DNA from: LMUY01 sp965198895
GTDB taxonomy: Bacteria; Pseudomonadota; Alphaproteobacteria; Acetobacterales; Acetobacteraceae
Direction: 5' to 3'
Length of the DNA stretch: 64,000 nt
Assembly (NCBI GenBank): GCA_965198895.1
Contig: OZ240676.1
Span: 310,001 to 374,000 of the forward strand
Positions 54,574 to 63,342 of this stretch are shown piece by piece (positions within the stretch are counted from its first letter, which is position 1; every line of letters starts with the position of its first letter). Made by a program: the position numbers and the translations under genes. The notes beneath the pieces are model-generated. The model ran no database searches. It worked only from the letters and a program-made list of their open reading frames with translations, and was not told the origin of the DNA.

Positions 54574-57015
54574 CTACACGTCCAGGTTGGCCACCTTCAG
54601 CGCGTTCCCCACGATGAAGTCCCGCCGCGGTTCGACGACGTCGCCCATCAGCGTGGAGAAGACCTCCGCCGCATCCTCCAGATCGCCCACCCGAACCTGC
54701 AGCAACGTGCGAACCGACGGATCGAGCGTGGTCTTCCACAGCTGCTCCGGGTTCATCTCGCCGAGACCCTTGAACCGGTTGATCACCAGGCCCTTGCGCC
54801 CTTGCTGCAGAATACGGTCGAACGCGCTGGCCGGGCCATTGACGGCGACGATGTCGCGGTCGAGCTTCAGGCTCGCAGGCTGCCCGAATTTCGCGATCAG
54901 CAACGCGCTCCGCTCATGCAGCCACCGTGCCTCCACACTGCGGAGTGACCCGGCATCGATGCGGTGCCAATCCGCCACGCCGCGGACGGTACGGCGCATG
55001 CTCAGGCCGCGCTCATCGGCGTCCACCACCCAGCCACGCTCGTTCGGCAGCGAGATGTCGGCAAGGCGCTGGGCGAGAATGCGGCGTTCTTCCCCCGTGC
55101 CGGCGAAATCTGCCGTGAGCGCACCTGCGATCGCCGCCTGCTCGAGCATGCCGACCGGAATTCCGGTGGACAGCTTGCGTAGATTGACCCAGGCCTCGCG
55201 CAGGAACTTCGCCTCCGTCGCGAGTTCAGCGCCCTGCAGCACCGAGCCATCGGCATAGGTCAACGTCGCCTCGTTGAGCGCCTTGTCGATCAAGTATTCC
55301 TCGAGGGCGGCGTCGTCCTTGAGGTAGCGCTCGTCCTTGCCTCGGGTGGCTTTGAACAGCGGCGGCTGGGCGATGTACAGATAGCCGCGTTCGATCAGCT
55401 CCGGCATTTGGCGAAAGAAGAACGTCAGTAGCAACGTGCGGATGTGGCTGCCGTCCACGTCGGCGTCCGTCATGATGACGATGCGGTGGTAGCGCAGCTT
55501 GCTGATGTCGAAGCCGCCCTGCTCCGGCTCGCCGCGGCCGATGCCGGTGCCGAGGGCGGTGATCAGGGTGCCGATCTCGGCCGAACCGAGCATGCGGTCG
55601 AAGCGGGCGCGCTCCACGTTCAGGATCTTGCCTTTCAGCGGCAGGATGGCCTGGTGCTTACGGTCCCGCCCCTGCTTGGCGGAGCCGCCGGCGCTGTCGC
55701 CCTCGACGATGAACACTTCGGCCTTGGCCGGGTCGCGCTCCTGGCAGTCTGCCAGCTTGCCCGGCAGGGTGCTCACGTCCAGCACGCCCTTGCGCCGGGT
55801 CAGCTCGCGCGCCTTGCGGGCGGCTTCGCGGGCGCTGGCGGCGTCCATCACCTTCTGCACGATGGCCTTAGCCTCGCGCGGGTGGGTCTCGAACCAGTGG
55901 CTGATGGCGTCCGCGGCGGCGGCCTGCACCACCGGCTGCACCTCGGAGCTGACCAGCTTGTCCTTGGTCTGGCTGCTGAACTTCGGGTCCGGCACTTTCA
56001 CCGACAGCACGGCGGTCATGCCCTCGCGCATATCCTCGCCGACCAGGGCCAGTTCCTTCTTGCCCATGCTCTCGGCGTATTTGGTCACCACCCGGGTCAA
56101 CGCCTGGCGGAAGCCGGCCAGGTGGCTACCGCCGTCGCGCTGGGGAATGTTGTTGGTGAAGCACAGCATGGTTTCGTGGAAGCTGTCGTTCCACTCGAGC
56201 GCGAACTCCACGCGGATGCCGACCTGGCTTTCGAGCGTGGTGACGCTGATCGGTTCGGGCAACACGGGGGTTTTCGAGCGGTCGAGATAGCGGACGAACT
56301 CGACCAGACCGCCCTCGTAATGGAAATTCGTCTCCTGCGTGGGCGCGTGGCGCTCGTCGCACAGCCGGATCTTTAGCCCCGAGTTCAGGAACGCCAGCTC
56401 GCGCAGCCGCTTCTCGAGGATCGCGTATTCGAACTCGGTCTTGGTGAAGGTGGCCGGGCTTGGTTTGAAGGTGACTTCGGTGCCCTGATGCTCGGTGCTC
56501 GGCCCCACCACCTCGAGCGGGCTCACCGCGTCGCCGCCCTTGAAGCGGATGATGTGCTCCAGCCCGTTGCGCCAGATCCGCACGTTCATCCAGTCGGACA
56601 GCGCGTTCACCACGGCGGCCCCCACGCCGTGCAGGCCGCCCGACACCTTGTAGCTGTTCTGGTTGAACTTGCCGCCGGCGTGCAGCCGCGTCAGCACGAC
56701 TTCGGCGGCGGAGACCCCCTCCTCCGAGTGGATGTCGGTCGGGATGCCGCGCCCGTCGTCGCGCACCGTGACCGAACCGTCCGCGTTCAGCGTGAGCGAG
56801 CACATCGTCGCGAACCCGGCCTGCGCCTCGTCCACCGCGTTGTCGATGATTTCGAACGCCATGTGGTGGAGCCCGGAGCCATCATCCGTGTCGCCGATAT
56901 ACATGCCCGGGCGCTTGCGGACCGCGTCCAACCCACGCAGGACGGAGATCGAATCAGCGTCGTAGGAGCCATTGCCCGGGGGTGATTCGGGGGGCGGCGC
57001 GGCGGGATCGGACAT
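54574..57015 (-). CDS. gyrB: DNA gyrase subunit B
   Basis: An 813-residue type IIA topoisomerase ATPase subunit. ATP-binding GHKL motifs: 'IDNAVDEAQAG', 'VRDDGRGIPTDIH', 'GGLHGVGAAVVNAL'; the TOPRIM domain has 'FIVEGDSAGGSAKQGRDR', 'LPLKGKILNVERA' and 'IVIMTDADVDGSHIRTLLL'; the C-terminus ends with 'GLGEMNPEQLWKTTLDP'. ATG 57015 (MSDPAAPPPESPP) is chosen rather than an upstream start that would enter recF. It works with GyrA to supercoil DNA; the gene follows recF in the same orientation. Confidence 0.98.
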   Translation of the reverse strand: MSDPAAPPPESPPGNGSYDADSISVLRGLDAVRKRPGMYIGDTDDGSGLHHMAFEIIDNAVDEAQAGFATMCSLTLNADGSVTVRDDGRGIPTDIHSEEGVSAAEVVLTRLHAGGKFNQNSYKVSGGLHGVGAAVVNALSDWMNVRIWRNGLEHIIRFKGGDAVSPLEVVGPSTEHQGTEVTFKPSPATFTKTEFEYAILEKRLRELAFLNSGLKIRLCDERHAPTQETNFHYEGGLVEFVRYLDRSKTPVLPEPISVTTLESQVGIRVEFALEWNDSFHETMLCFTNNIPQRDGGSHLAGFRQALTRVVTKYAESMGKKELALVGEDMREGMTAVLSVKVPDPKFSSQTKDKLVSSEVQPVVQAAAADAISHWFETHPREAKAIVQKVMDAASAREAARKARELTRRKGVLDVSTLPGKLADCQERDPAKAEVFIVEGDSAGGSAKQGRDRKHQAILPLKGKILNVERARFDRMLGSAEIGTLITALGTGIGRGEPEQGGFDISKLRYHRIVIMTDADVDGSHIRTLLLTFFFRQMPELIERGYLYIAQPPLFKATRGKDERYLKDDAALEEYLIDKALNEATLTYADGSVLQGAELATEAKFLREAWVNLRKLSTGIPVGMLEQAAIAGALTADFAGTGEERRILAQRLADISLPNERGWVVDADERGLSMRRTVRGVADWHRIDAGSLRSVEARWLHERSALLIAKFGQPASLKLDRDIVAVNGPASAFDRILQQGRKGLVINRFKGLGEMNPEQLWKTTLDPSVRTLLQVRVGDLEDAAEVFSTLMGDVVEPRRDFIVGNALKVANLDV

Positions 57016-57076
57016 GCCGTCAGGGGACTCCGTAGTGATAAGGATGAAGGCTGCAATATACTCTCTCGCAGACCCT

Positions 57077-58210
57077 TTAGACACCCCTAACGGACGGAAA
57101 CGACGGGTCTTGCCGGAGGTCGTTGGCCCCGGTGCGCCACCCCTGCGCAATCCCCTGCAGCGGGGCGAAAATCTCCGGGTCGGTGCCGGTCAACAGCACC
57201 GTCCCGGCTGACGCCGCCAGGGCGTCCAGCAGGTCGCGCCGGCGCTCCGTGTCCAGGTGCACGGCGGGTTCATCCAGCAGCAGCACCGGGGGCGTGCCGC
57301 GGGCGGCGGTGATCAGGGCCGCGTGGCCTAGGATCACGCCCAGCAGCAGCGCCTTCTGCTGCCCGGTGCTGGCCAGGGCGGCGGGCAGGCCGGTCGCGGC
57401 GTCGGCCAGGCCCATGTCGGCCCGGTGCGCTCCCAGTCTGGACGACCCGGCGGCGGCATCGGCCGGGCGGGAGTCGCGCAGGGCCGCCCGCAGCCAATCC
57501 TCCGCCTGCAGGGCCGGGCCAGCCTCCAGCCGGTCGGCGATCGGGTCGAGCAGCGTCATGCGGGCGGCGGGGAAACGGCCGGCCGCGCCGCCTTCCAGCG
57601 CGCCATTCAGCCGGGCCACCAGGGCGCGCCGGGCCGCAGCGGCGGCGACGGCGTGGCGCACCATGCTGTCCTCCAGCCCGGCCAACCACGCCGGGTCGGC
57701 GCTCCCCTGGGAGAGCAGGCGGTTGCGGTTGGCCATTGCGGTGTCGTGGGCGGCCACTTCGCGGGCGTGACCCGGCTCCAGCGCCCAGACCAGCCGGTCC
57801 AGGAAACGGCGGCGGCCGGAGGCGCTTTCGCCGAACAGCCGGTCCATCTGCGGGGTCAGCCATACCGCCGCCAACCGGGCGGCGATGGCGGCCTGGGATC
57901 GCGGGGGCTCGCCGTCCAGCCGGAAGACGCGCCGGTCGGCGGGGCCGTCGGGCGGGGCCCCGGTACCGATCGCCAGCCCGTCGGTGAACTGTGCCGCCAC
58001 GCCCCAACGGCCGGAACTGCCTTGGCGGGGTAGGTCGCCCAGCCTCGCATTGCGCAGCCCGCGGCCCGGGACGAGCAGCGAAACCGCCTCCAGCAGGTTG
58101 GTCTTGCCGCTGCCATTCGGGCCGGTGACGACGTGCAGCCGTGCGGCCGGCTGCCAGGTCAGCGCCTGGTAGTTGCGGAACTCGGTCAAGGCAAGGCGGG
58201 AGAGAATCAC
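57077..58210 (-). CDS. recF: DNA replication and repair protein RecF
   Basis: About 377 residues, an SMC-like ATPase that helps load RecA at gaps. 'LTEFRNYQALTWQPAARLHVVTGPNGSGKTNLLEAVSLLV' is the RecF opening with Walker A; 'GRRRFLDRLVWALEPGH', 'LASTGQQKALLLGVILGHA' (signature-like) and Walker B 'PVLLLDEPAVHLDTERRRDLL' follow. GTG 58210 (VILSRLALTEFRNY) is the likely start. The usual dnaA-dnaN are not on its upstream side in this window; an SDR gene is. Confidence 0.95.
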   Translation of the reverse strand: MILSRLALTEFRNYQALTWQPAARLHVVTGPNGSGKTNLLEAVSLLVPGRGLRNARLGDLPRQGSSGRWGVAAQFTDGLAIGTGAPPDGPADRRVFRLDGEPPRSQAAIAARLAAVWLTPQMDRLFGESASGRRRFLDRLVWALEPGHAREVAAHDTAMANRNRLLSQGSADPAWLAGLEDSMVRHAVAAAAARRALVARLNGALEGGAAGRFPAARMTLLDPIADRLEAGPALQAEDWLRAALRDSRPADAAAGSSRLGAHRADMGLADAATGLPAALASTGQQKALLLGVILGHAALITAARGTPPVLLLDEPAVHLDTERRRDLLDALAASAGTVLLTGTDPEIFAPLQGIAQGWRTGANDLRQDPSFPSVRGV

Positions 58211-58290
58211 GGCGGTGCGCACAGGCGGGTAAAACCGCGCCGGACACAATGGGGACGGACGTTACACGACGTGTGATCCGTGCGTGGATA

Positions 58291-58331
58291 CCCCTCACCC
58301 CGGCCCTCTCCCGCAAGGGGGAGGGAGAAGG
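58291..58331. repeat. Dispersed palindromic intergenic repeat, copy 4 (opposite orientation)
   Basis: CCCCTCACCCCGG is followed by CCCTCTCCC (58304-58312) and GGGGGAGGG (58317-58325) around a GCAA loop. This is the reverse orientation of copies 1 and 3, with one substitution in the stem. It sits between recF and the SDR stop. Confidence 0.75.
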
Positions 58332-59093
58332 TTAGACTACGCTGGTTAGGCCGCCGTCTACGTAGAGGACGTGGCCGTTTACGAAGTCGGACGCCGGGGC
58401 GCACAGGAACACGATCGCGCCGCCCAGTTCGTCCACGTGCCCCCAGCGGCCGGCTGGGGTGCGGGCGCAGAGCCAGGCAGAGAAGGCGGGGTCATCCACC
58501 AGCGGCTTGGTCAGCTCGGTTGCGAAATAGCCCGGGCCGAGGCCGTTCACCTGGATGCCGAACTTGGCCCAGTCGGCGCACATGCCCTTGGTCAGCATCT
58601 TCACCGCCCCTTTGCTGGACGCGTAGGGCGCCGTACCGGGCCGGCCGAGCTCGCTCTGCACCGAGCAGACGTTGACGATCTTGCCGCCGCCCCGCTCGAT
58701 CATGCGGCGGGCCACGGCCTGGCCGACGTAGAACACGGCGTCCAGGTTGGTGCGCATCACCTCGTGCCAGGTCGCTTGCGGCACGTCCTGCAGCGGGACA
58801 CGCCGGGTCAGCCCGGCATTGTTCACCAGGATTTGGATCGGGCCGAGTTCGTCCTCGATGCGGGCGATGCCCGCGGTGACTGCGTCCTGGTCGGTGACGT
58901 CGAAGGCGGCGATGCCGACCGTCGCGCCGTCCGCGCGTAGGGCATCGGCGGCGCGGGCCAGCTTGGCCTCGTCACGGCCATTCAGCACGATTTCGGCGCC
59001 CGCCGCCGCCAGCGCGCGGGCCAGCGCCAAGCCGATCCCCTGCCCCGACCCGGTGATCAGCGCCCGGCGGCCCGTCAGATCGAATGGCGACAT
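58332..59093 (-). CDS. SDR-family oxidoreductase, gluconate 5-dehydrogenase-like
   Basis: A 253-residue classical short-chain dehydrogenase. Cofactor motif 'ALITGSGQGIGLALARAL', 'NNAG' (91-94), catalytic S144, Y157 and K161 in 'PYASSKGAVKML', and 'GGL.SVV' at the end. The N-terminus 'MSPFDLTGRRALITGSGQGI' and 'IVLNGRDEAKL' resemble gluconate/5-keto-gluconate dehydrogenases, common in Acetobacteraceae; this substrate is a tentative inference. ATG 59093 has GGGGAG six bases upstream. Confidence 0.92.
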   Translation of the reverse strand: MSPFDLTGRRALITGSGQGIGLALARALAAAGAEIVLNGRDEAKLARAADALRADGATVGIAAFDVTDQDAVTAGIARIEDELGPIQILVNNAGLTRRVPLQDVPQATWHEVMRTNLDAVFYVGQAVARRMIERGGGKIVNVCSVQSELGRPGTAPYASSKGAVKMLTKGMCADWAKFGIQVNGLGPGYFATELTKPLVDDPAFSAWLCARTPAGRWGHVDELGGAIVFLCAPASDFVNGHVLYVDGGLTSVV

Positions 59094-59136
59094 CGCTTGC
59101 TCCCCTGCTGACACCCGTGCGGCGGCGAGACGCGCA

Positions 59137-59210
59137 TGCGCCCGGCAGGACTCGAACCCGCGACCAAGCCGTTATGAGCGGCCCGCTCTAACCAACTGAG
59201 CTACAGGCGC
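59137..59210 (-). tRNA. tRNA with CAT anticodon (Met elongator or Ile2)
   Basis: Full cloverleaf on the minus strand: acceptor GCGCCTG pairs with CGGGCGC (one T-G), T8 A9, D-arm AGCTCAGTTGGTTAGAGC, anticodon stem GGCCG/CGGCT around the loop CTCATAA (anticodon CAT), T-arm GCGGG-TTCGAGT-CCTGC, discriminator A at 59137. The 3' CCA is not encoded. It could be elongator tRNA-Met or the lysidine-modified tRNA-Ile; the variable region (TTGGTCGC) resembles the latter. Not the initiator, which would have an unpaired 1-72. Confidence 0.9.
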
Positions 59211-59314
59211 ACACGCCCCCCTTCCATGCCCCAGGCGCCAACAACTTGGCAAGGATTGGGGCCGCAAGTAGGGTCCGCCGGCCTGACCACCCCCCCTCTC
59301 GAAGGACTTAGCCC

Positions 59315-59839
59315 ATGGACATCGCCAAACTCTCCACCGGCAAGGAGCCGCCGCACGACATCAACGTCGTGATCGAGATCCCCCAGGGATCGGCCGTGAA
59401 GTACGAAGTGGACAAGGACAGCGGCGCCATCATGGTCGACCGCTTTCTGTTCACGCCGATGGCCTACCCGGCGGCCTATGGCTTCATCCCCGGCACCCTG
59501 GCCGATGACGGTGACCCGGCGGACGCCCTGGTGCTGACGCCGTATGCGCCCCTGGTGCCCGGCTGCGTCATCCGCTGCCGCCCGATCGGCATGCTGCAGA
59601 TGGAGGACGAGAGCGGCCAGGACGAGAAGATCATCTGCGTCCCGCACGACAAGATCCACCCGCAGTTCAAGACGGTGCACGCTATCGAGGACCTGCCCGA
59701 GATCACCCGCCAGGCGATCGAGCACTTCTTCACCCGCTACAAGGATCTCGAGCCCGGCAAGTGGGTGAAGGTCACCGGCTGGGCCGACAAGGCCGCCGCC
59801 GAAGCTGTCATCATGAAGGCGATCGCCGCGGCGAAGTAG
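59315..59839 (+). CDS. ppa: Inorganic pyrophosphatase
   Basis: A 174-residue family I pyrophosphatase that hydrolyses PPi to phosphate and drives biosynthesis. 'IEIPQGSAVKYEVDKDSGAI' , 'PAAYGFIPGTLADDGDPADALVL' (signature with the metal-binding Asp residues), and 'DKIHPQFKTVHAIEDLPEIT' are intact. GAAGGA lies about eight bases before ATG 59315. The tRNA gene lies divergently upstream. Confidence 0.97.
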   Translation: MDIAKLSTGKEPPHDINVVIEIPQGSAVKYEVDKDSGAIMVDRFLFTPMAYPAAYGFIPGTLADDGDPADALVLTPYAPLVPGCVIRCRPIGMLQMEDESGQDEKIICVPHDKIHPQFKTVHAIEDLPEITRQAIEHFFTRYKDLEPGKWVKVTGWADKAAAEAVIMKAIAAAK

Positions 59840-59840
59840 C

Positions 59841-61001
59841 ATGTGGCGGCGCCAGCTCAGCCTGCACGGGCTGGCGCTGCTGCTGGTGCTGGCCGCCTGT
59901 GCGCTGCGCCAGGGAAGTGCGGACCCGGCGGCCTGCCGAGCGGTCGACGGTCCCGGCCTGCAGCACTGTCTGGACCAACTGGCGGACGGGGCCCAACTCG
60001 CACTGGCACCGGGCCGCTACGTGTTGACGCAAGCGCTGGAGCTGCACCGCCCGGTCATGCTGACGACGCAGGGGGCGCCGGATTGTGCCCAGGGCGGCTG
60101 TGCCACGCTGGTGCTGCGGCTGGCCGGGCCGGGTAATCCGTTCCAAAGGGCGATCACGGTCTCGGGCGCCGGCAGCGTGCTGGCACATTTGGCGATCGAG
60201 GGCGGCAAGGCCGATCCCGCCCGCGACGACACGCGCACCTGCGCCGGGGCCGGGCGGCCGTCCATGGGCGGGCTCGCCATCGCGGCGCCGGCAGTGACGG
60301 TGCGGGACAGCCTGATTACGCAGGTCGCTTGCTACAGCGCCGTGGTCGCCGATGCCGGGGCGCGCGGCTTGCGGTTCGAGCACAACCAGGTGCTGTCCAA
60401 CGGCACGCACGACCGGGCGGCCATGTGGGCGGACGGGCTGACCGTGATCGACGGCGCCGACGACGTGGTCCGCGGCAATTTGTTCCGCGACAACACCGAC
60501 GTTCAGATGGTGTTCGGCGGTTGTCGCAACTGCACCGTGGCGGATAACACGCTGGAGGAGACCGATGCACCGGGCGCGGGGGCCTTCGCCGGCTTGCTGG
60601 TTCATGCCTGGCCGGCGACGAGCGGCGACTACATGGGCACCGTCATCACCGGCAACCACATCGACTGCGGCCCCGCCCGGCGCTGCGGCTTCGGACTCGG
60701 GGTCGGCGGCCGGGCCTGGTACAAATCGTCCACGTCGGGCGGCAGGATTGTTGGCAACAGCGTCACCCGGGCGGCGATCGGCATTAACGTGGACGACGCC
60801 ACCGGTCCGGTGACGATGGCGGACAACACCGTAACGGTGTCCGGCGGCCCGGTGCGGTCCCGTTGCGGGCTGTGGTTCGCTGGGCCGGTGAACATCTCAG
60901 AGGCGTCCCGCCGCTATGTGGACGCAACGGCGGGCGTGCTGATGCCGGCGGAAGCCGTGACGGACAGGACATTCAAGGGCTGCCTCCCCGGACTGTCTTG
61001 A
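59841..61001 (+). CDS. Right-handed beta-helix lipoprotein-like protein
   Basis: A 386-residue exported protein. The N-terminus has a lipobox-like 'LLLVLAACALRQGS' (Cys about residue 21), then a pectate-lyase-like beta-helix with repeated short coils: 'ALELHRPVMLTTQGAP', 'TVRDSLITQVACYSAVVAD', 'VVRGNLFRDNTDVQMVFGGC', 'GTVITGNHIDCGPARRCG', 'GGRIVGNSVTRAAIGINVDD'. Ten Cys could give disulfides. The ATG is one base after the ppa stop, so it is probably co-transcribed. Substrate, if any, is unknown; the fold often binds or cleaves polysaccharide. Confidence 0.82.
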   Translation: MWRRQLSLHGLALLLVLAACALRQGSADPAACRAVDGPGLQHCLDQLADGAQLALAPGRYVLTQALELHRPVMLTTQGAPDCAQGGCATLVLRLAGPGNPFQRAITVSGAGSVLAHLAIEGGKADPARDDTRTCAGAGRPSMGGLAIAAPAVTVRDSLITQVACYSAVVADAGARGLRFEHNQVLSNGTHDRAAMWADGLTVIDGADDVVRGNLFRDNTDVQMVFGGCRNCTVADNTLEETDAPGAGAFAGLLVHAWPATSGDYMGTVITGNHIDCGPARRCGFGLGVGGRAWYKSSTSGGRIVGNSVTRAAIGINVDDATGPVTMADNTVTVSGGPVRSRCGLWFAGPVNISEASRRYVDATAGVLMPAEAVTDRTFKGCLPGLS

Positions 61002-61017
61002 GGAGAATGGAATAGCG

Positions 61018-61053
61018 CCTTCTCCCTCTCCCGCCCGCGGGAGAGGGAGAAGG
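61018..61053. repeat. Dispersed palindromic intergenic repeat, copy 5
   Basis: CCTTCTCCCTCTCCCGC (61018-61034) and its perfect 17-base complement (61037-61053) leave a two-base loop, the strongest hairpin of the set. It lies between convergent gene ends and could act as a bidirectional terminator. Confidence 0.8.
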
Positions 61054-61075
61054 GGAGCGAGGAGATGTGCGCGAC

Positions 61076-62023
61076 TTACCGCGTGGCGGCGACCCGGCGG
61101 CGGCGGCGCAGCATGCGGACCATGCGGCGCCAGCCCGCACTCTGCTGCTCCCACCATGTGCCGGTGGCCAGCGCCTCCTCGCCCGAGGGGTCGCCGGTGC
61201 GGACGTATTCGCGGCCGAAATCCGCGGTGCCGAACGCCATGTCCCAAATCGGCAGGATCGCACCGTAGTTGCAGCTCTGCTGGCCCGCCGCCAACACGCC
61301 GTGATGCGCCCGATGGAAGCGCGGCGAGATCAGCAGGCGGTCCCCCACCGTTCCGAACGACACGCGGGCATTGGCGTGGCTAAGGCTCTCTAGGAACCGC
61401 AGCACCAGGATCAGCAGCGGGAACTGCAGCGGCGGGATGCCGATCAACAGGGCAATCGCGGCGGACCAGATGAACGAGATCACCTCGTCCACCACGTGGT
61501 TGCGGTCGTCGGACCAGAACGTCATCTGCCGCTGGGCGTGGTGCAAGGAGTGCAGCGCCCACCACCAGCCGAAGCTGTGGCTGAGGCGGTGGCGCCAGTA
61601 TTCGCCGCAATCCAGGATCAGCACGTACAGCGCGAACGTCAGGATCTGATGGCCCAACAGCCCCGGGATCAGCATTTCAAGCGTGGGGGGTATGACACCG
61701 TGGTCGGTCAGCCAGCCGCTGAGCCACACCTGCACCTGGTAGAACAGCACGAAGGTGACCAGCGGCAGCACACCGATGCGATTGATCAGGGTGTAGAACA
61801 CGTCGATCGTGACCGCCTTGGCGTTCGGCCAAGTCTCCACCGGGCGCCAGCGCTCCAGCGGCAAGCATACGGCCAGGGTGATGAACACCTGTGCCACGCC
61901 ATAGACGGCGAACAGGGCCCAGCCGTAGCCGACGTCCTCCCACTGCATCAGGTCGAACTGATACAGCATCGGGATGACGAAATGTTCCTGCAGCCAACCT
62001 GCGGCGGTGTCGAACGGATCCAT
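61076..62023 (-). CDS. Sterol desaturase / fatty acid hydroxylase-family protein
   Basis: A 315-residue membrane di-iron protein. The His-box signature is complete: 'HRLSH' (145-149), 'HSLHH' (158-162) and 'HRAHHG' near 245. Four or so hydrophobic helices surround it. Such enzymes hydroxylate or desaturate lipids and carotenoids in the inner membrane. ATG 62023 lies three bases after the stop of the propeller gene, forming a two-gene unit. The exact lipid is unknown. Confidence 0.9.
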   Translation of the reverse strand: MDPFDTAAGWLQEHFVIPMLYQFDLMQWEDVGYGWALFAVYGVAQVFITLAVCLPLERWRPVETWPNAKAVTIDVFYTLINRIGVLPLVTFVLFYQVQVWLSGWLTDHGVIPPTLEMLIPGLLGHQILTFALYVLILDCGEYWRHRLSHSFGWWWALHSLHHAQRQMTFWSDDRNHVVDEVISFIWSAAIALLIGIPPLQFPLLILVLRFLESLSHANARVSFGTVGDRLLISPRFHRAHHGVLAAGQQSCNYGAILPIWDMAFGTADFGREYVRTGDPSGEEALATGTWWEQQSAGWRRMVRMLRRRRRVAATR

Positions 62024-62026
62024 TGT

Positions 62027-62983
62027 CTAGCGCGCGCTCAGCTTTGTCGGGGCGGCGGCATTGGGATGGGTGTTCAGCCAGATGCCGTGCGGCGAGCGGC
62101 CGGTCTCGATCGTGCTGTATTGGCCGGTCGCCGGGTCGAGCAGAGCCACGGTATGGGCCCAGCGCCGGGTCACCCAGATCTTGCCGTCGGGGGCGAAATC
62201 CAGGTCGTCCGGACCGCCCGACAGCGGGATCCGGCTGCGGACCGCCAGCGTCTTGGGGTCGAGCAGGGAGATGCTGCCGTCGACCCGGTTGCACACATAT
62301 AGTGTGTGGGAATCGGGCGACATGAACAGGTTATGCGCCCCCTTGGCGGTGACGACCTTGCGCTCCACCGCGCCGGTCGCCGGATTGACCACGGCCACGT
62401 AGTCCGACCCCATGATGCCGACCAGCAGCTTGCCATCCAGCCACAGCACGCCGGCGGGGGTCTTGCCGACCGGCGCCTTCCACAGCACCGAGCCGGATTT
62501 CACATCGATCGCCATTAGCGAATCGGTGCCCTGGAGGCTCACATAGGTCACCGAGCTATCCGGCGAGTAGTTTATGTGGCTCGGCATCGAGGATGCCGGG
62601 ATGCGGTGCGCCAGGGTCAGCGTGGCCGCGTCGTAAATGTCGATCTGGTTGCGCGCCAGTCCGGCGACGGTCAGCCACTTGCCGTCCGGGCTGAACTGCA
62701 GCTGGTACGGGTCACTCATCACCGCCCTGCGCTGCATGTCGCCCGTTTTTGGGTCGAGGAAAAACACCGCATTGCCCGCCGTATCGCCCACCAGCAGGGA
62801 CGATCCGTCCGGAGTCAGCGCCATATGGTGCGGTTCTCGCAGCACCGGGATGCGTTTGATCTCCTCGTGCGTGTCCATGTCGATCAAACTGACCGACGCT
62901 TCCGCAGAATTGATCACGAACGCGAGAGACCGAGCCGAGGCCAGGTGGGGTAGCAGCAACAGGGCAAGAAGCAGCTTCTTCAT
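62027..62983 (-). CDS. Secreted YncE-like beta-propeller protein
   Basis: A 318-residue protein with a signal peptide ('MKKLLLALLLLPHLASA') followed by seven blades of YncE/PQQ-cytochrome type: 'DPKTGDMQRRAVMSDPYQLQ', 'SPDGKWLTVAGLARNQIDIY', 'SPDSHTLYVCNRVDGSISLLD', 'APDGKIWVTRRWAHTVALLD'. The fold usually serves binding; no catalytic residues are evident. It precedes the desaturase gene by three bases, so joint function in the envelope is likely. Confidence 0.88.
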   Translation of the reverse strand: MKKLLLALLLLPHLASARSLAFVINSAEASVSLIDMDTHEEIKRIPVLREPHHMALTPDGSSLLVGDTAGNAVFFLDPKTGDMQRRAVMSDPYQLQFSPDGKWLTVAGLARNQIDIYDAATLTLAHRIPASSMPSHINYSPDSSVTYVSLQGTDSLMAIDVKSGSVLWKAPVGKTPAGVLWLDGKLLVGIMGSDYVAVVNPATGAVERKVVTAKGAHNLFMSPDSHTLYVCNRVDGSISLLDPKTLAVRSRIPLSGGPDDLDFAPDGKIWVTRRWAHTVALLDPATGQYSTIETGRSPHGIWLNTHPNAAAPTKLSAR

Positions 62984-63144
62984 GATCTATCCACGACTTC
63001 CAAGGGGTTCCTACCACGCTTCCTTCACGCCGTGCCACGGTTTCCGCGTGTCGTTCCGCCCGAAGCGGGTTCGTTTCGCACATGCGAGATGCTTGCGTTG
63101 CTGAACCGCAACGGCTCAATCTGGTGTCAAAACGGGAGGCGGCA

Positions 63145-63342
63145 ATGGGCTTACTCGTGGCTTTGGCGCTCGGATCGGCCGTGCTGCTGTTGTTCGGCAG
63201 CAAGTTGGTTGCTGTGCTCGGGCTCGTCGTGGCGTGTGCGGTGTTCTCCTTTCCGCTCGGCCTAATCGGATTAGTGGCTCTCGGCGTGGCGCTTCTGTTC
63301 CTGTTCGCGCCGCACCACACCACCGACCACCGGCTCGGCTAG
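63145..63342 (+). CDS. Small hydrophobic membrane protein
   Basis: A 65-residue protein with GGAGG five bases before ATG 63145. Almost the whole chain is hydrophobic ('GLLVALALGSAVLLLFGSKL', 'VGLVVACAVFSFPLGLIGLVALGVALLFLF'), forming two transmembrane helices, with a short hydrophilic end 'APHHTTDHRLG'. It overlaps the end of the convergent DUF3060 gene by 72 bases. Family unknown. Confidence 0.6.
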   Translation: MGLLVALALGSAVLLLFGSKLVAVLGLVVACAVFSFPLGLIGLVALGVALLFLFAPHHTTDHRLG

